From DATBVX01 sp963810775 (lineage in GTDB: Bacteria; Pseudomonadota; Gammaproteobacteria; Steroidobacterales; Steroidobacteraceae): DNA of 64,000 nt. This document shows positions 50,779 through 59,638 of this stretch, in pieces; the first letter of the stretch is position 1, and each line of letters opens with the position of its first letter. The notes under the pieces are model-generated. The model was not told where the DNA came from and made no database searches. It saw only the letters and a program-made list of their open reading frames with translations. The stretch lies in NCBI GenBank assembly GCA_963810775.1, contig CAWEOT010000009.1, forward strand, positions 248,001-312,000, read 5' to 3'. The translations under genes were made by a program, and so were the position numbers.

Positions 50779-51180
50779 TCAGGTGCCCTTGCCGTAATCC
50801 TTGTAGGATTTTTCCTCGACAATCTTCGAGCCGAGCTTCACATTGATGCGCTTCTTGATGGCCGCGCGTTCATCGTTACTGACATAGACTGCTCGCGCCA
50901 ACTCGATGAAACGCGCGTCAAACACGCGGCGCGCTTCGTGATCACGAATGTCGTCTTCGATGTCCCAAAGACGTGCGTTCACCGCCTCCAGTGCTTTCTC
51001 CTCGGCGCCGGTGTCGATGACACGCGGTACCGACTCACGCCAGGTGACCTCGAGGAGTTCGAGCTCGTGACGTACATTGGCGAGCTTCGCCGCGTCGGCA
51101 ATACGCTTGGCCTTGATACGCAGAATCGTGATCTTGTCGATCAACTCTCCGGGGGAGATCGGCACCAGGATCGTATTCAT
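50779..51180 (-). CDS. DUF6165-family protein
   Basis: This 133-residue protein begins MNTILVPISPGELIDKITILRIKAKRIADAAKLANVRHELELLEVTW, and continues with long helices (EEKALEAVNARLWDIEDDIRDHEARRVFDARFIELARAVYVSNDERAAIKKRINVKLGSKIVEEKSYKDY). The family is uncharacterised but commonly next to LPS glycosyltransferase genes, as here: its ATG overlaps the stop of the GT9 gene (ATGA). Confidence 0.8.
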   Translation of the reverse strand: MNTILVPISPGELIDKITILRIKAKRIADAAKLANVRHELELLEVTWRESVPRVIDTGAEEKALEAVNARLWDIEDDIRDHEARRVFDARFIELARAVYVSNDERAAIKKRINVKLGSKIVEEKSYKDYGKGT

Positions 51181-52247
51181 GCCCACTTCCTGGGCTGCTT
51201 GCCCCGTTGACTCATGAGCTTGTCGAGCTTGCGCGTAACGTCCTCGGGCTTGATGAGGTCCATCACGCCCGGTTTTTCGATCTTGGTCGTCCAGGCAATT
51301 TCGCTCGCGGGACGGCCCAGGTACTTGCGCGCCGCTTCATCGTACTTGTTCACGCACCAGGAACGGCTCAGATACGGGCCGCTGCGCTCCGGGTTGGTCG
51401 CGGCATAAAGACCAATGACCGGAGTCCCGACTGCGGTCGCCATGTGTACCGGTCCGGAATCCGGGCTCAATAGCACCTCGGCACGCTGCAAGAGTGCCAG
51501 AAGCTGCGGAAGCGTATCGCGGCCGACGGTATTGATGAGCGGTTGTTGGGCCGCGCGTTCGATCGCCTGCGCCATGTTCCGCTCGTTATTCGTCGGACCT
51601 CCCGTCAGGACGACCCGCATCCCGTGCGCGTTCGCGGCGTGATCAGCGACCCGGGCGTAATGCTCCGCGCGCCAGTTGCGCCGCGCGTGGCTCGAGCATG
51701 GGCTGATCAGCAGCGTGGGCCGCCGATCGTTGATGATCTGTGCGGCGTAGTGGCGTGCATCCCCCGGCAGCGGAATGTCCCAGCGCAGCACACGGTCGTG
51801 CGCGCCGAGCGCCTCGGCGAACCCAAAGAAGGTGTCCATGACGTGTTCGCGTTCGCGCGGCGCAATGCGATGCGTAGTGAATAGCCACTGCAGCTCGCGC
51901 GCCCGTGCGCGATCGAAACCGAGCTTGACCGGCGCGCGTACATAGCTGCTCAGGAAGCTCGCACGCAGCGCGAGCTGCATGTGCAGCAGCAGATCGAAAC
52001 GCTGCTCGCGCACCGAGATGCGAAAGTGCTTCAGATCGCGGAACGCGTGGCGCTTGTCGAAGGTGATAAACTCGATTCCCTGAACGAGACCAAGAAGCTT
52101 TGCTTCGGCCTTGCCGATGATCCATGTGAAGCGCGCTTCCGGCCAGGCCTGCTGGAGAGTTCGCACCACGGGCAGCACGTGACAAACATCGCCGATGGCC
52201 GAGAGCCTCAGGATGCAGATATCGCGCGGGGGCTTGGAGAGAATCAC
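51177..52247 (-). CDS. Glycosyltransferase family 9 (ADP-heptose:LPS heptosyltransferase-like)
   Basis: This 356-residue GT-B enzyme carries ICILRLSAIGDVCHVLPVVRTLQQAWPEARFTWIIGKAEAKLL at the N terminus, RNWRAEHYARVADHA, the donor-site LLSPDSGPVHMATAVGTPVIGLYAATNPERSGPY and a coiled end. Relatives (WaaC, WaaF, WaaQ) add heptose to the inner LPS core; which one this is cannot be told. The divergent kdkA-waaA pair supports an LPS role. Confidence 0.85.
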   Translation of the reverse strand: MILSKPPRDICILRLSAIGDVCHVLPVVRTLQQAWPEARFTWIIGKAEAKLLGLVQGIEFITFDKRHAFRDLKHFRISVREQRFDLLLHMQLALRASFLSSYVRAPVKLGFDRARARELQWLFTTHRIAPREREHVMDTFFGFAEALGAHDRVLRWDIPLPGDARHYAAQIINDRRPTLLISPCSSHARRNWRAEHYARVADHAANAHGMRVVLTGGPTNNERNMAQAIERAAQQPLINTVGRDTLPQLLALLQRAEVLLSPDSGPVHMATAVGTPVIGLYAATNPERSGPYLSRSWCVNKYDEAARKYLGRPASEIAWTTKIEKPGVMDLIKPEDVTRKLDKLMSQRGKQPRKWA

Positions 52248-52256
52248 TGGAATCGA

Positions 52257-53033
52257 ATGACCCCGAGTTGCGCTTCGCCCGCTGCACTGGTTGCTGATGT
52301 GCGTCGTGTGCCGACGCGAGACGGCGCCATGCTATATGACGCTTCCCGGGTGGGCAACGCGGCCCCCACACTCTTCGATGTCGATGCCTGGCGCGCCGCT
52401 GGCGCACTGGCAGCCACGAGTGCCGGCCGGGGTTCGGCCTTCTTCATAACAGCGGACGGCCACGAATGGGTGCTGCGTCACTATCGTCGTGGCGGCTGGA
52501 TTGCGCGCCTGACACGGGATCGCTATGTGTGGACCGGCGAAACACGCACGCGGCCGTTTCGCGAATGGCAATTGCTGCGTGACCTGCACGATGAAGGACT
52601 GCCGGTTCCGGCTCCGGTCGCGGCCCAGTATCGTCGCGGCGGGATGACGTATCGCGGCGATCTGATCACTGAGCGGATCGCGCACGCGCAACCGCTGTCT
52701 GCGCTCCTGCAGCGAGCGCCCGTGTCAGTCGCGGCTTGGCGGGAGATTGGAGCATGCATCCGTCGCTTTCACGACGCTGGCGTCCGCCATGCGGATCTCA
52801 ACGCTCACAATATTTTGCTCGATGATCACGGCAAGGTTTTTGTGGTCGATTTCGATCGAGGCTCACGCCGCGCGCCGGGACCCTGGCGGATCGCCAATCT
52901 CGCTCGCCTGAAGCGCTCACTGCTCAAAGTCTGCCGCGACCTGCCCGCCGATCGGCTCGAGTCGCGCACCTGGAGCGCAATTGCGGGGGGCTACGAGGAT
53001 ACCGAAGTGACGAGCCGCGCAGGGCTGCGCTGA
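52257..53033 (+). CDS. kdkA: 3-deoxy-D-manno-octulosonic acid kinase
   Basis: This 258-residue protein has a kinase-like fold: FFITADGHEWVLRHYRRGGWIARLTRDRYVWTGETRTRPFREWQLLRDLHDEGLPVPAPVAA, catalytic HADLNAHNILLD (about 179-190) and VVDFDRGSRR. KdkA phosphorylates Kdo in the inner core of LPS. It precedes waaA by 2 bp, so the two act on the same sugar. ATG 52257 overlaps no gene; the longer frame would run into the minus-strand gene. Confidence 0.9.
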   Translation: MTPSCASPAALVADVRRVPTRDGAMLYDASRVGNAAPTLFDVDAWRAAGALAATSAGRGSAFFITADGHEWVLRHYRRGGWIARLTRDRYVWTGETRTRPFREWQLLRDLHDEGLPVPAPVAAQYRRGGMTYRGDLITERIAHAQPLSALLQRAPVSVAAWREIGACIRRFHDAGVRHADLNAHNILLDDHGKVFVVDFDRGSRRAPGPWRIANLARLKRSLLKVCRDLPADRLESRTWSAIAGGYEDTEVTSRAGLR

Positions 53034-53035
53034 GC

Positions 53036-54301
53036 ATGCGATTCATCTACATCGCGCTCGCGTATCTGCTCGTGCCATTCGCCTTTGCGACAGTGCTGTG
53101 GCGCGGATTCAAGGATCGAACCTATTGGAAGAATCTCGGCGAGCGCTTCGGCTTCGGGCGCCGCGAGACCGCAGCGACCATCTGGGTGCATGCGGTATCG
53201 ATGGGGGAAGTTCAGGCAGCGGCGCCGCTGGTACGCGCGCTTCGTTCCCGTTACCCGCATATGCCGTTGGTGCTGACAACGGTCACGCCGACCGGGGCAC
53301 TTCGCGGCCGGAGCCTCTTCGGCGAGGACGTCCACGTCCGGTTTGTCCCATACGACCTGCCTGGTTGCGTGCGCCGTTTCTTCGACCGCGCTCGGCCACG
53401 GCTCGCGGTAGTTCTCGAAACGGAACTGTGGCCGAACTTGTATCGCGAATGCGGAAGACGAAGCGTACCCCTGGTGCTGGCGAGTGCGCGTATTTCGCCG
53501 CGGTCAGTGGGACGATATCGCCTGCTCGTGAGTTTGTTCCGGCAAACATTGTCGCACGGCATCGTCATCGCGGCTCAAAGCGAGGACGATGCTGAGCGCT
53601 TCAGGTCGATCGGTGCCAACCCACGCCGTACGCACGTGATCGGCAACATCAAGTTCGATTTCGAGTTACCGGACGGAGTCGCCGCGGCAGGCAGGCAACT
53701 GCGCGAGGTGCACGCACCAGACCGAGCGATATGGATTGCCGGGAGTACGCACGAGGGCGAGGAGGACCAGGTGCTCGATGCACACGTGCTCGTGCAACAG
53801 CGCATCGGCAATGCCCTGCTCTTGCTGGTGCCGCGACATCCGAATCGATTCGAGTCGGTGGCGAACACGTTGCGTCGGCGCGCGTTTCGCTTCGCCAGTC
53901 GCAAGGCCGGTGGCGGTGTTGGACCGGAGACGGAAGTCTGGCTGATCGATACGCTCGGCGAACTGCTGACGTTCTATGCCGCCGCCGATGTCGCGTTCGT
54001 CGCCGGCAGCCTGGTTCCGATCGGTGGACACAATCTGCTCGAGCCCGCGGCGCTCGGCCTGCCGATATTGACCGGCCCTTACAACTTCAACAGCGAAGAT
54101 GCCGCGCGCTTGTTCCTGGAAGTGGGGGCCGCACGTATCGTGCACAATGCCGATGAGCTTGCGGCCGAAGTCACCAAGTTGCTCGAGGAGCCGTCGGAAT
54201 GCCGTCGCATGGGCGACATCGGTCGCAGGACGCTCGATGAGAATCGCGGCGCCCTGAAGCGGCTCCTGGATCTGATCGACCCGCTGATTCGCGGCCACTA
54301 G
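53036..54301 (+). CDS. waaA: Kdo transferase
   Basis: This 421-residue protein has an N-terminal membrane helix (FIYIALAYLLVPFAFATVLW) and the WaaA pattern: WKNLGERFGFGR, WVHAVSMGEVQAAAPLVRAL, LVLTTVTPTGALRG, ETELWPNLYREC, IAGSTHEGEEDQVLDAH, and GSLVPIGGHNLLEPAALGLPILTGPYNFN. It adds Kdo to lipid IVA at the inner membrane, an essential LPS step. Confidence 0.95.
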   Translation: MRFIYIALAYLLVPFAFATVLWRGFKDRTYWKNLGERFGFGRRETAATIWVHAVSMGEVQAAAPLVRALRSRYPHMPLVLTTVTPTGALRGRSLFGEDVHVRFVPYDLPGCVRRFFDRARPRLAVVLETELWPNLYRECGRRSVPLVLASARISPRSVGRYRLLVSLFRQTLSHGIVIAAQSEDDAERFRSIGANPRRTHVIGNIKFDFELPDGVAAAGRQLREVHAPDRAIWIAGSTHEGEEDQVLDAHVLVQQRIGNALLLLVPRHPNRFESVANTLRRRAFRFASRKAGGGVGPETEVWLIDTLGELLTFYAAADVAFVAGSLVPIGGHNLLEPAALGLPILTGPYNFNSEDAARLFLEVGAARIVHNADELAAEVTKLLEEPSECRRMGDIGRRTLDENRGALKRLLDLIDPLIRGH

Positions 54302-54319
54302 CCGCAAAGCGACGCGTTT

Positions 54320-55834
54320 TCAGCCTTGCGGAGGCGGCGGTTGTGTCACGGGCTCAGACGGCGGCTGCGGGTTCGTGCCCGAGGACGGCGGCATGGGCTG
54401 GGGCTGCACTGGCGGCGATGCAGCAGTTGCAGTCAGCCACTGATTCACATCGGTGATGTCCTGCGACTGCAGGGTACCCGCCGCGCGCTTCAGCCGAATC
54501 ACGTTGAGCACATAGTCGTAGCGGCTGCGCGCGTAGTCGGTTTCCGCTAGCGCCAGCCGACGTCGTGCATCGAGCACGTCCACCGCAGTACGCGTTCCGA
54601 CTTCGTAACCGGCCTCCGTAGCCTGCAACGCCGTCCGGCTCGATTCGAGGGCCTGTCGCAATGCCTGCACACGCGACAGCTCGGAGAGCACGCCGAGATA
54701 GGCATCGCGCGTTTCACGTTCCGTCGAGCGGGCGGTCGCTTCCAGGCGCTCGCGCGCCGCGCGGTGCAGGTAAACCGCCTCACGCACGCTGGAATTTACA
54801 GCGCCGCCGCTATAAATCGGGAAATTGAGCTGCAGGGAAATCGTATCGTCCGTGAAATTCGAGTCGGTCGGACCCTTGAGTGAAGTATTGGAGGTGACAT
54901 CCACCGTCGTGGTGGTCTCGTTGCTGTCGAAGTCCGTGTGGCTCGCCACCAGGTCGAGCGACGGCAGATGTCCGCTGCGTCGGATCGAAATCGTGTCGCG
55001 CGCGATTTCGGCGGCGAGGCGGCTGGAGATCAGGCCGGAGTTCTGATCCATCGCGGTCTTGACCCACTGCTCTTCGTCCTCCGGATTCGGCGACTTGAGA
55101 GGCATCGCCTCGGAGAGCTTGGAAAGCGATTCGAAGGGATCGCCGGTCAGCTCGCGCAACTGCTCGTGCGCGGTGGCGAGCGAACGCTTCGAGGCGATCA
55201 CGACGGCATTCGCATTGTCGAATGCGGCCTTTGCTTCCTGCACGTCGGTGATCGCGATGAGACCGACCTCGAAACGCTTGTTGGCCTGCTCGAGCTGGCG
55301 CGAGATGGCATCACGGGCTGTCGTGGCTGCCTGCAACGTATCCTCTCCGGCAAGCACCTCGAAATATCGCTCGGCAGTGCGCACCAGCAGGTCCTGCTGC
55401 GCGACCACGTAGTTCGCCTCGGCCTGCGCGACCTGTGCGTCGGCCTGCTTCAGCGTCATCCATCGATCCCAGCGGAACACGGACTGCGTGAGGCGGAACT
55501 CGTACTGCGTCGTGTCGGCGTCCGATTCCTGAGTTGTCGGAACGTTGAGAATGGCGACGTTGCCTGCAGGATCCGTGAAGCGCTGCGGGAACGTTGATCC
55601 GCCGTCCCGGTTGGTCTTGCCGATACTGCCGAGCGCAAGCACCTGGGGGAGAAGCTGACTTACGGCCCGCGGCTTGGCTTCGAGCGCCGCCAGACGATTC
55701 GCCTCCGCCTCGCGAACGAGCGGGTCGTTCTGCGCAGCGCGCTGGTAAACCTCAAGTAAATCAGATGTATACGCAACCGGAGCGACGAGCAGGGTCGACA
55801 GTACAGTGATCGCAGCGCGAGTTGGTCCGTTCAT
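54320..55834 (-). CDS. tolC: TolC-family outer-membrane efflux protein
   Basis: This 504-residue protein has a signal peptide (TRAAITVLSTLLVAPVAYTSDLLEVYQRAAQNDPLVREAEANRLAA) and the repeated TolC plan: long helices with AAFDNANAVVIASKRSLATAHEQLRELTGD and YEVGTRTAVDVLDARRRLALAETDYARSRYDYVLNVIRLKRAAGTL, with strands between (DTISLQLNFPIYSGG). It forms trimeric channels for type I secretion and drug efflux. The last 30 residues are Pro/Gln rich. No membrane-fusion partner lies nearby. Confidence 0.9.
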   Translation of the reverse strand: MNGPTRAAITVLSTLLVAPVAYTSDLLEVYQRAAQNDPLVREAEANRLAALEAKPRAVSQLLPQVLALGSIGKTNRDGGSTFPQRFTDPAGNVAILNVPTTQESDADTTQYEFRLTQSVFRWDRWMTLKQADAQVAQAEANYVVAQQDLLVRTAERYFEVLAGEDTLQAATTARDAISRQLEQANKRFEVGLIAITDVQEAKAAFDNANAVVIASKRSLATAHEQLRELTGDPFESLSKLSEAMPLKSPNPEDEEQWVKTAMDQNSGLISSRLAAEIARDTISIRRSGHLPSLDLVASHTDFDSNETTTTVDVTSNTSLKGPTDSNFTDDTISLQLNFPIYSGGAVNSSVREAVYLHRAARERLEATARSTERETRDAYLGVLSELSRVQALRQALESSRTALQATEAGYEVGTRTAVDVLDARRRLALAETDYARSRYDYVLNVIRLKRAAGTLQSQDITDVNQWLTATAASPPVQPQPMPPSSGTNPQPPSEPVTQPPPPQG

Positions 55835-55946
55835 CGGTTCCCCTTCTTGAACCTGGCAGTCCGCAAGGACAACTAGTGTTGTATAAGACTATATCACCCA
55901 GTAGCACCCGACAAGGCGCGTCGGACATTCGCAGTGATGAATTTGT

Positions 55947-56261
55947 TCAATACTCGGGAATCGAGGGGTCGAGTTCTCGCGACCACGCGAGGATGCCTCC
56001 GGTGAGATTGGCGACCGACTTGAATCCCTGCTGTTCGAGAAACTTCGCCACTTCCAGGCTCCGGCGGCCCGACCGGCAAATGACTACCGTCTCGCGCTCC
56101 GGATCGAGTTCCTTGATGCGATCGCGGACCTGGCCCATCGGTATGTGGACCACGTCCGGGACGCTCGCGACCTTGAGCTCCCAGTCCTCGCGCACATCGA
56201 GGAGCACGGCACCCGCGGCGCGGCGTGCCTGGAATTTCGTCGGCGTGATTTCGCCCACCAT
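55947..56261 (-). CDS. Rhodanese-domain protein
   Basis: This 104-residue protein is one rhodanese domain: ITPTKFQARRAAGAVLLDVREDWELKVASVPDVVHIPMGQVRDRIKEL, active site VVICRSGRRSLEVAKFLEQQGF and ANLTGGILAWSRELDP. The catalytic Cys in CRSGRRS supports sulfurtransferase activity. It follows the methyltransferase gene by 3 bp, and the two are likely co-transcribed. Confidence 0.9.
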   Translation of the reverse strand: MVGEITPTKFQARRAAGAVLLDVREDWELKVASVPDVVHIPMGQVRDRIKELDPERETVVICRSGRRSLEVAKFLEQQGFKSVANLTGGILAWSRELDPSIPEY

Positions 56262-56264
56262 GAC

Positions 56265-56915
56265 TCAGAACAGAAAGCGCGGCGGTTGCGGCGCGTTGAC
56301 CAGCGGCTCAATTACCGTCTCGAACAGGCTCTCCTGAGTCCACTGAGTCTCGGAAGCGCGGCGTATCAGGCGTGCTTCCATCACCGGGGATTCCCCTACA
56401 ACGACCACCAGGCGCCCACCGATCTTGAGCGCACGCTCGAAGCGACGATCATAGATGGGCAACGATCCGGTCACTGCGATCGCGTCGTAGCGCCGTGACT
56501 CATCGAGCGTCATGGCATCCTGAGTTTCGATCTGCACGCCGCCGACGCCTGACGCGCGCAGATTCTCCTTCGCAAACTCGCACAGGTCCGCGAGGATCTC
56601 GAGGCTGTGAACACTTCCGCCGAGTCGCGCCAGGCAGGCCGCGAAAAAGCCGCTTCCGGTACCGATCTCTAGTGCTTCGTCCGCTGGATCGAGCTCGAGC
56701 GCCTGCAGAAAGCGCCCTTCCACCTTGGGTGTCAGCATCACCTGTCCGTGCCCGATGGGGACCTGCGTGTCAGCGAATGCCAACTCGCGGTACGCGTCCG
56801 GCACGAACAATTCGCGGCGCACTTGGGCAAGCGCTCCCAAAACACGCTCGTCGAGCACCTCCCAGGCACGCACTTGTTGCTCGATCATCTGCCTGCGGGC
56901 GGTTTCAATATTCAT
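56265..56915 (-). CDS. Protein-L-isoaspartate O-methyltransferase-like protein
   Basis: This 216-residue SAM-dependent methyltransferase of the PCMT fold reads RRQMIEQQVRAWEVLDERVLGALAQVRRELFVPDAYRELAFADTQVPIGHGQVMLTPKVEGRFLQALEL, with the SAM motif EIGTGSGFFAACLARLG. The usual PCMT segment GQTISQP is GQVMLTP here, as in a common divergent subgroup of unclear substrate, so true isoaspartate repair is not certain. It is divergent from the c-di-GMP gene. Confidence 0.75.
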   Translation of the reverse strand: MNIETARRQMIEQQVRAWEVLDERVLGALAQVRRELFVPDAYRELAFADTQVPIGHGQVMLTPKVEGRFLQALELDPADEALEIGTGSGFFAACLARLGGSVHSLEILADLCEFAKENLRASGVGGVQIETQDAMTLDESRRYDAIAVTGSLPIYDRRFERALKIGGRLVVVVGESPVMEARLIRRASETQWTQESLFETVIEPLVNAPQPPRFLF

Positions 56916-57180
56916 GATTCGTGTTGGGAGTCAGGCGGCTGCAAACCTGCGCCCGGCCTCGAAGAAGGTTGCACAGGTTACGGAGTTTCATAGGGTCAAA
57001 CAAGCGCGGTGGCGCACCGAAACTCGACCATTATGGTGAAAAGTAGGCGGGCCAATCAGGGCCATCGGCTATCCTTGGTGGCCAGAAGAGCGCGCCAGAA
57101 CAAGACGTAGCAACGCGCCCAGACACCCGGACGTTACAGAGGTCAGGCACGACCTCGGGATCGGAAGGCACCGCCACCGC
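56916..57180. other. Intergenic region between divergent genes, no gene seen
   Basis: This 265-bp stretch separates the minus-strand methyltransferase from the plus-strand PAS-GGDEF-EAL gene. It should hold both promoters. I see no ORF with family similarity, no clear operator and no strong palindrome. Confidence 0.4.
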
Positions 57181-59466
57181 ATGCCAATGCTTCAAATTCT
57201 GACGCTGGCCCTGGGTTTCATCGCAGCCGGCGCGTTGGCATTGTATCTGCACAAGCGCCGGGAGCTGCGTGCGCTCGATCTGTTGAACGAAGAGCTGGGC
57301 CGCATCACACGCGACAATCGCTTTGAGGAACGGCTCGACGCGAACTCAGAGCAGCCACGCATTGCGACTGCGGCTTCGTCGGTCAATCAGTTGCTCAGTC
57401 ACCTCGATTCTCGTGGCCAGAAGCTGCCGGAACGCGATCTCCTCTATCACCGGCTCGTCGAGGCCGTGCACGAGGCAGTTGTTCTGCACCGGGAAACGAT
57501 CGTGCACGCGAATTCGCGCTTCGCTGCACTGACGGGGCTGGGCGCAAAAGAGCTCAGCGGGCGCAGGCTCGATGAGCTGGTTCCGTCTGAATACACCGAG
57601 CTGGTGCGCGAAAACACACGCCGCATGCTGGCGGGAGAGCCGGCCGCACAGCGCTACGAAATCGAGCTGATTGGTGCGCAAGGCCAGGTCAGTCGTCTCG
57701 AACTCGCAGGTTCGTTGATCGATTCCCCGGGCGAACCAATGCTGCTGATCACTGCCGTGGAGATGACACCGCGCCACGGCGCCAGCGCACCGGAGCAGGA
57801 ACGTTCGCGCGCGCTTGCGACGCTTCAGTCCATCGGCGAGGGCGTCATTACGACGGACAAGCGCGGCCGGATCGACTACATGAACGAGGCGGCCGAGAGA
57901 TTTACCGGTACGACAGCGATGCAGGCCGCGGGCCACGGGCTCGATGACATCGTGAGTCTGGTGAACGAGACCGATCGGCAATCGCTGGCGGACCCGGTCC
58001 GTCAATGCCTGACGAGTGGCGGGCGCGTGTCGCTGGGGCGTAAAGCACTCCTGCTCGCGCGCGGCACCGGCGAGGAGCACTACATCGAGCTCAGTGTATC
58101 GCCGCTGCACAACGCGCAGCGCGAAGTCACCGGCGCCGCGGTGGTGCTGCACGATGTCTCCGAACAGCGTGGCCTGGCGCGCCAGATGTCCTACCAAGCG
58201 AGCCACGATGCGCTTACCGGCCTCGTCAATCGCCGTGAGTTCGAGCGGCGCCTGCAGGAAGCGCTCGACAGCGCGCGCGGCGGTGAATCATCGCACGTGC
58301 TCTGCTACCTGGATCTCGATCGCTTCAAGGTCGTGAACGACAGTTGCGGGCACCTCGCCGGCGACAACATGCTGCGGGAAGTGGCGGCGCTGCTCAAGGA
58401 TGCGGTACGAGACTCCGACACGGTGGCACGCATCGGCGGCGATGAGTTCGCGATGCTGCTGATCGGATGCCCGCTCGAGAAGGCGCGGCAGATTGCCGAC
58501 GATGTCTGTCGTGCGGTGACCGATTATCGATTCGTGTGGAAGGACAAGATCTTCAACATCGACGTCAGCATCGGGCTGGTGGAAATGGGGCGCGAGAGCG
58601 GTTCGACGGACGAACTGATCGGTGCCGCGGACTCGGCCTGCTATGTCGCCAAGCAGCAGGGTACGCGCGTCCACGTGTACTCCGCGCGCGATGAAGCGGT
58701 GGCGCGCCATCGGGGCGAGATCCATTGGCTGCAGAAACTGCAAACGGCGCTCAAGGAGAACCGCTTCGAACTGTACTCTCAGCCCATCGTTGCGGCGAAC
58801 GCCGACGTGCACAACGGGCCCGCGCTGGAGGTGTTCGTGCGGCTAAAGGACGATAACGGCCAGGAGGTCAGTCCTACGGAGTTCCTGCTTGCGGCCGAAC
58901 GATATCGCCTGATGTCACTGGTCGACCGCTGGGTCGTCCAGACGACCCTCGCTGCACTCGGCCGTGGCGCGTTTCGCGTAGCGCCGGAAAACAGCGTCGC
59001 GATCAACATCTCCGGTCAGACGCTCGGCGACACCCAGTTCCTCGAGTTCGTGGTCGACTGCCTGGACCGCACCGGTGTCTCGCCGACACAAGTCTGCTTT
59101 GAAGTCACGGAGAATTCCGTGATCGCCAACATCGAGCATGCGCGCCGTTTCATCGGCGTCCTGCACGGCATGGGATGCGAATTCGCGCTCGATGACTTCG
59201 GTCGCGGCATGGGCAGTTTCTCGAACCTCAAAAACTTCCCTATGGATTACCTGAAGATCGACGGCTCATTCATCCGCAACCTGGCGCGCGATTCCGTGAA
59301 CCAGGCGATGGTGACCGCCATGATCAAGCTTGCGCGCACCCTCGACTTCAAGGTGGTTGCCGAGCAGGTCGAAGATGAGGCGGCACTCGATGCCGTGCGC
59401 AAGATGGGCGTCGACTATGTGCAGGGATACCTGATCGCGCGGCCGGCGCCGTTGCTTGCCAGCTGA
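57181..59466 (+). CDS. PAS-PAS-GGDEF-EAL c-di-GMP protein
   Basis: This 761-residue protein has an N-terminal helix (LQILTLALGFIAAGALALYL), two PAS-like domains (about 85-200 with FAALTGLGAKELSGRRLDELV, and 210-335 with IDYMNEAAERFTGTTAMQA), a GGDEF domain with intact RIGGDEF near 417, and an EAL domain (515-760). In the last, the signature EAL is EVF (ALEVFVRL, about 550), but the downstream DDFG, LKIDGSFI and AEQVED are mostly kept. So it probably makes c-di-GMP and may bind it, while hydrolysis is doubtful. Confidence 0.9.
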   Translation: MPMLQILTLALGFIAAGALALYLHKRRELRALDLLNEELGRITRDNRFEERLDANSEQPRIATAASSVNQLLSHLDSRGQKLPERDLLYHRLVEAVHEAVVLHRETIVHANSRFAALTGLGAKELSGRRLDELVPSEYTELVRENTRRMLAGEPAAQRYEIELIGAQGQVSRLELAGSLIDSPGEPMLLITAVEMTPRHGASAPEQERSRALATLQSIGEGVITTDKRGRIDYMNEAAERFTGTTAMQAAGHGLDDIVSLVNETDRQSLADPVRQCLTSGGRVSLGRKALLLARGTGEEHYIELSVSPLHNAQREVTGAAVVLHDVSEQRGLARQMSYQASHDALTGLVNRREFERRLQEALDSARGGESSHVLCYLDLDRFKVVNDSCGHLAGDNMLREVAALLKDAVRDSDTVARIGGDEFAMLLIGCPLEKARQIADDVCRAVTDYRFVWKDKIFNIDVSIGLVEMGRESGSTDELIGAADSACYVAKQQGTRVHVYSARDEAVARHRGEIHWLQKLQTALKENRFELYSQPIVAANADVHNGPALEVFVRLKDDNGQEVSPTEFLLAAERYRLMSLVDRWVVQTTLAALGRGAFRVAPENSVAINISGQTLGDTQFLEFVVDCLDRTGVSPTQVCFEVTENSVIANIEHARRFIGVLHGMGCEFALDDFGRGMGSFSNLKNFPMDYLKIDGSFIRNLARDSVNQAMVTAMIKLARTLDFKVVAEQVEDEAALDAVRKMGVDYVQGYLIARPAPLLAS

Positions 59467-59473
59467 GCCCGCA

Positions 59474-59638
59474 GACGGTTGAAAGCAGTCCCAGGCGGCC
59501 GTCGGGTGACAAACCGTGCCGACGGCGCCGGATCACGACCACTCTTAGCAGTACCCGGGAAGGCGCACCCGCAAACATAGTTCGCCGGCGCCATCGGCAG
59601 GTGTCACCCGACGTCCACCCGCTCCTGCTTTCAACGTC
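59474..59638. repeat. 165-nt nested palindrome between convergent genes
   Basis: Three inverted-repeat arms lie in order: GACGGTTGAAAGCAG (59474-59488) pairs with CTGCTTTCAACGTC (59625-59638); GTCGGGTGACA (59501-59511) pairs exactly with TGTCACCCGAC (59602-59612); GCCGACGGCGCCGG (59518-59531) pairs with CCGGCGCCATCGGC (59585-59598) with one wobble. The centre is 53 unpaired bases. It may act as a two-way terminator for the convergent genes, or be a miniature inverted-repeat element. It abuts the hppA stop codon. Confidence 0.75.
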
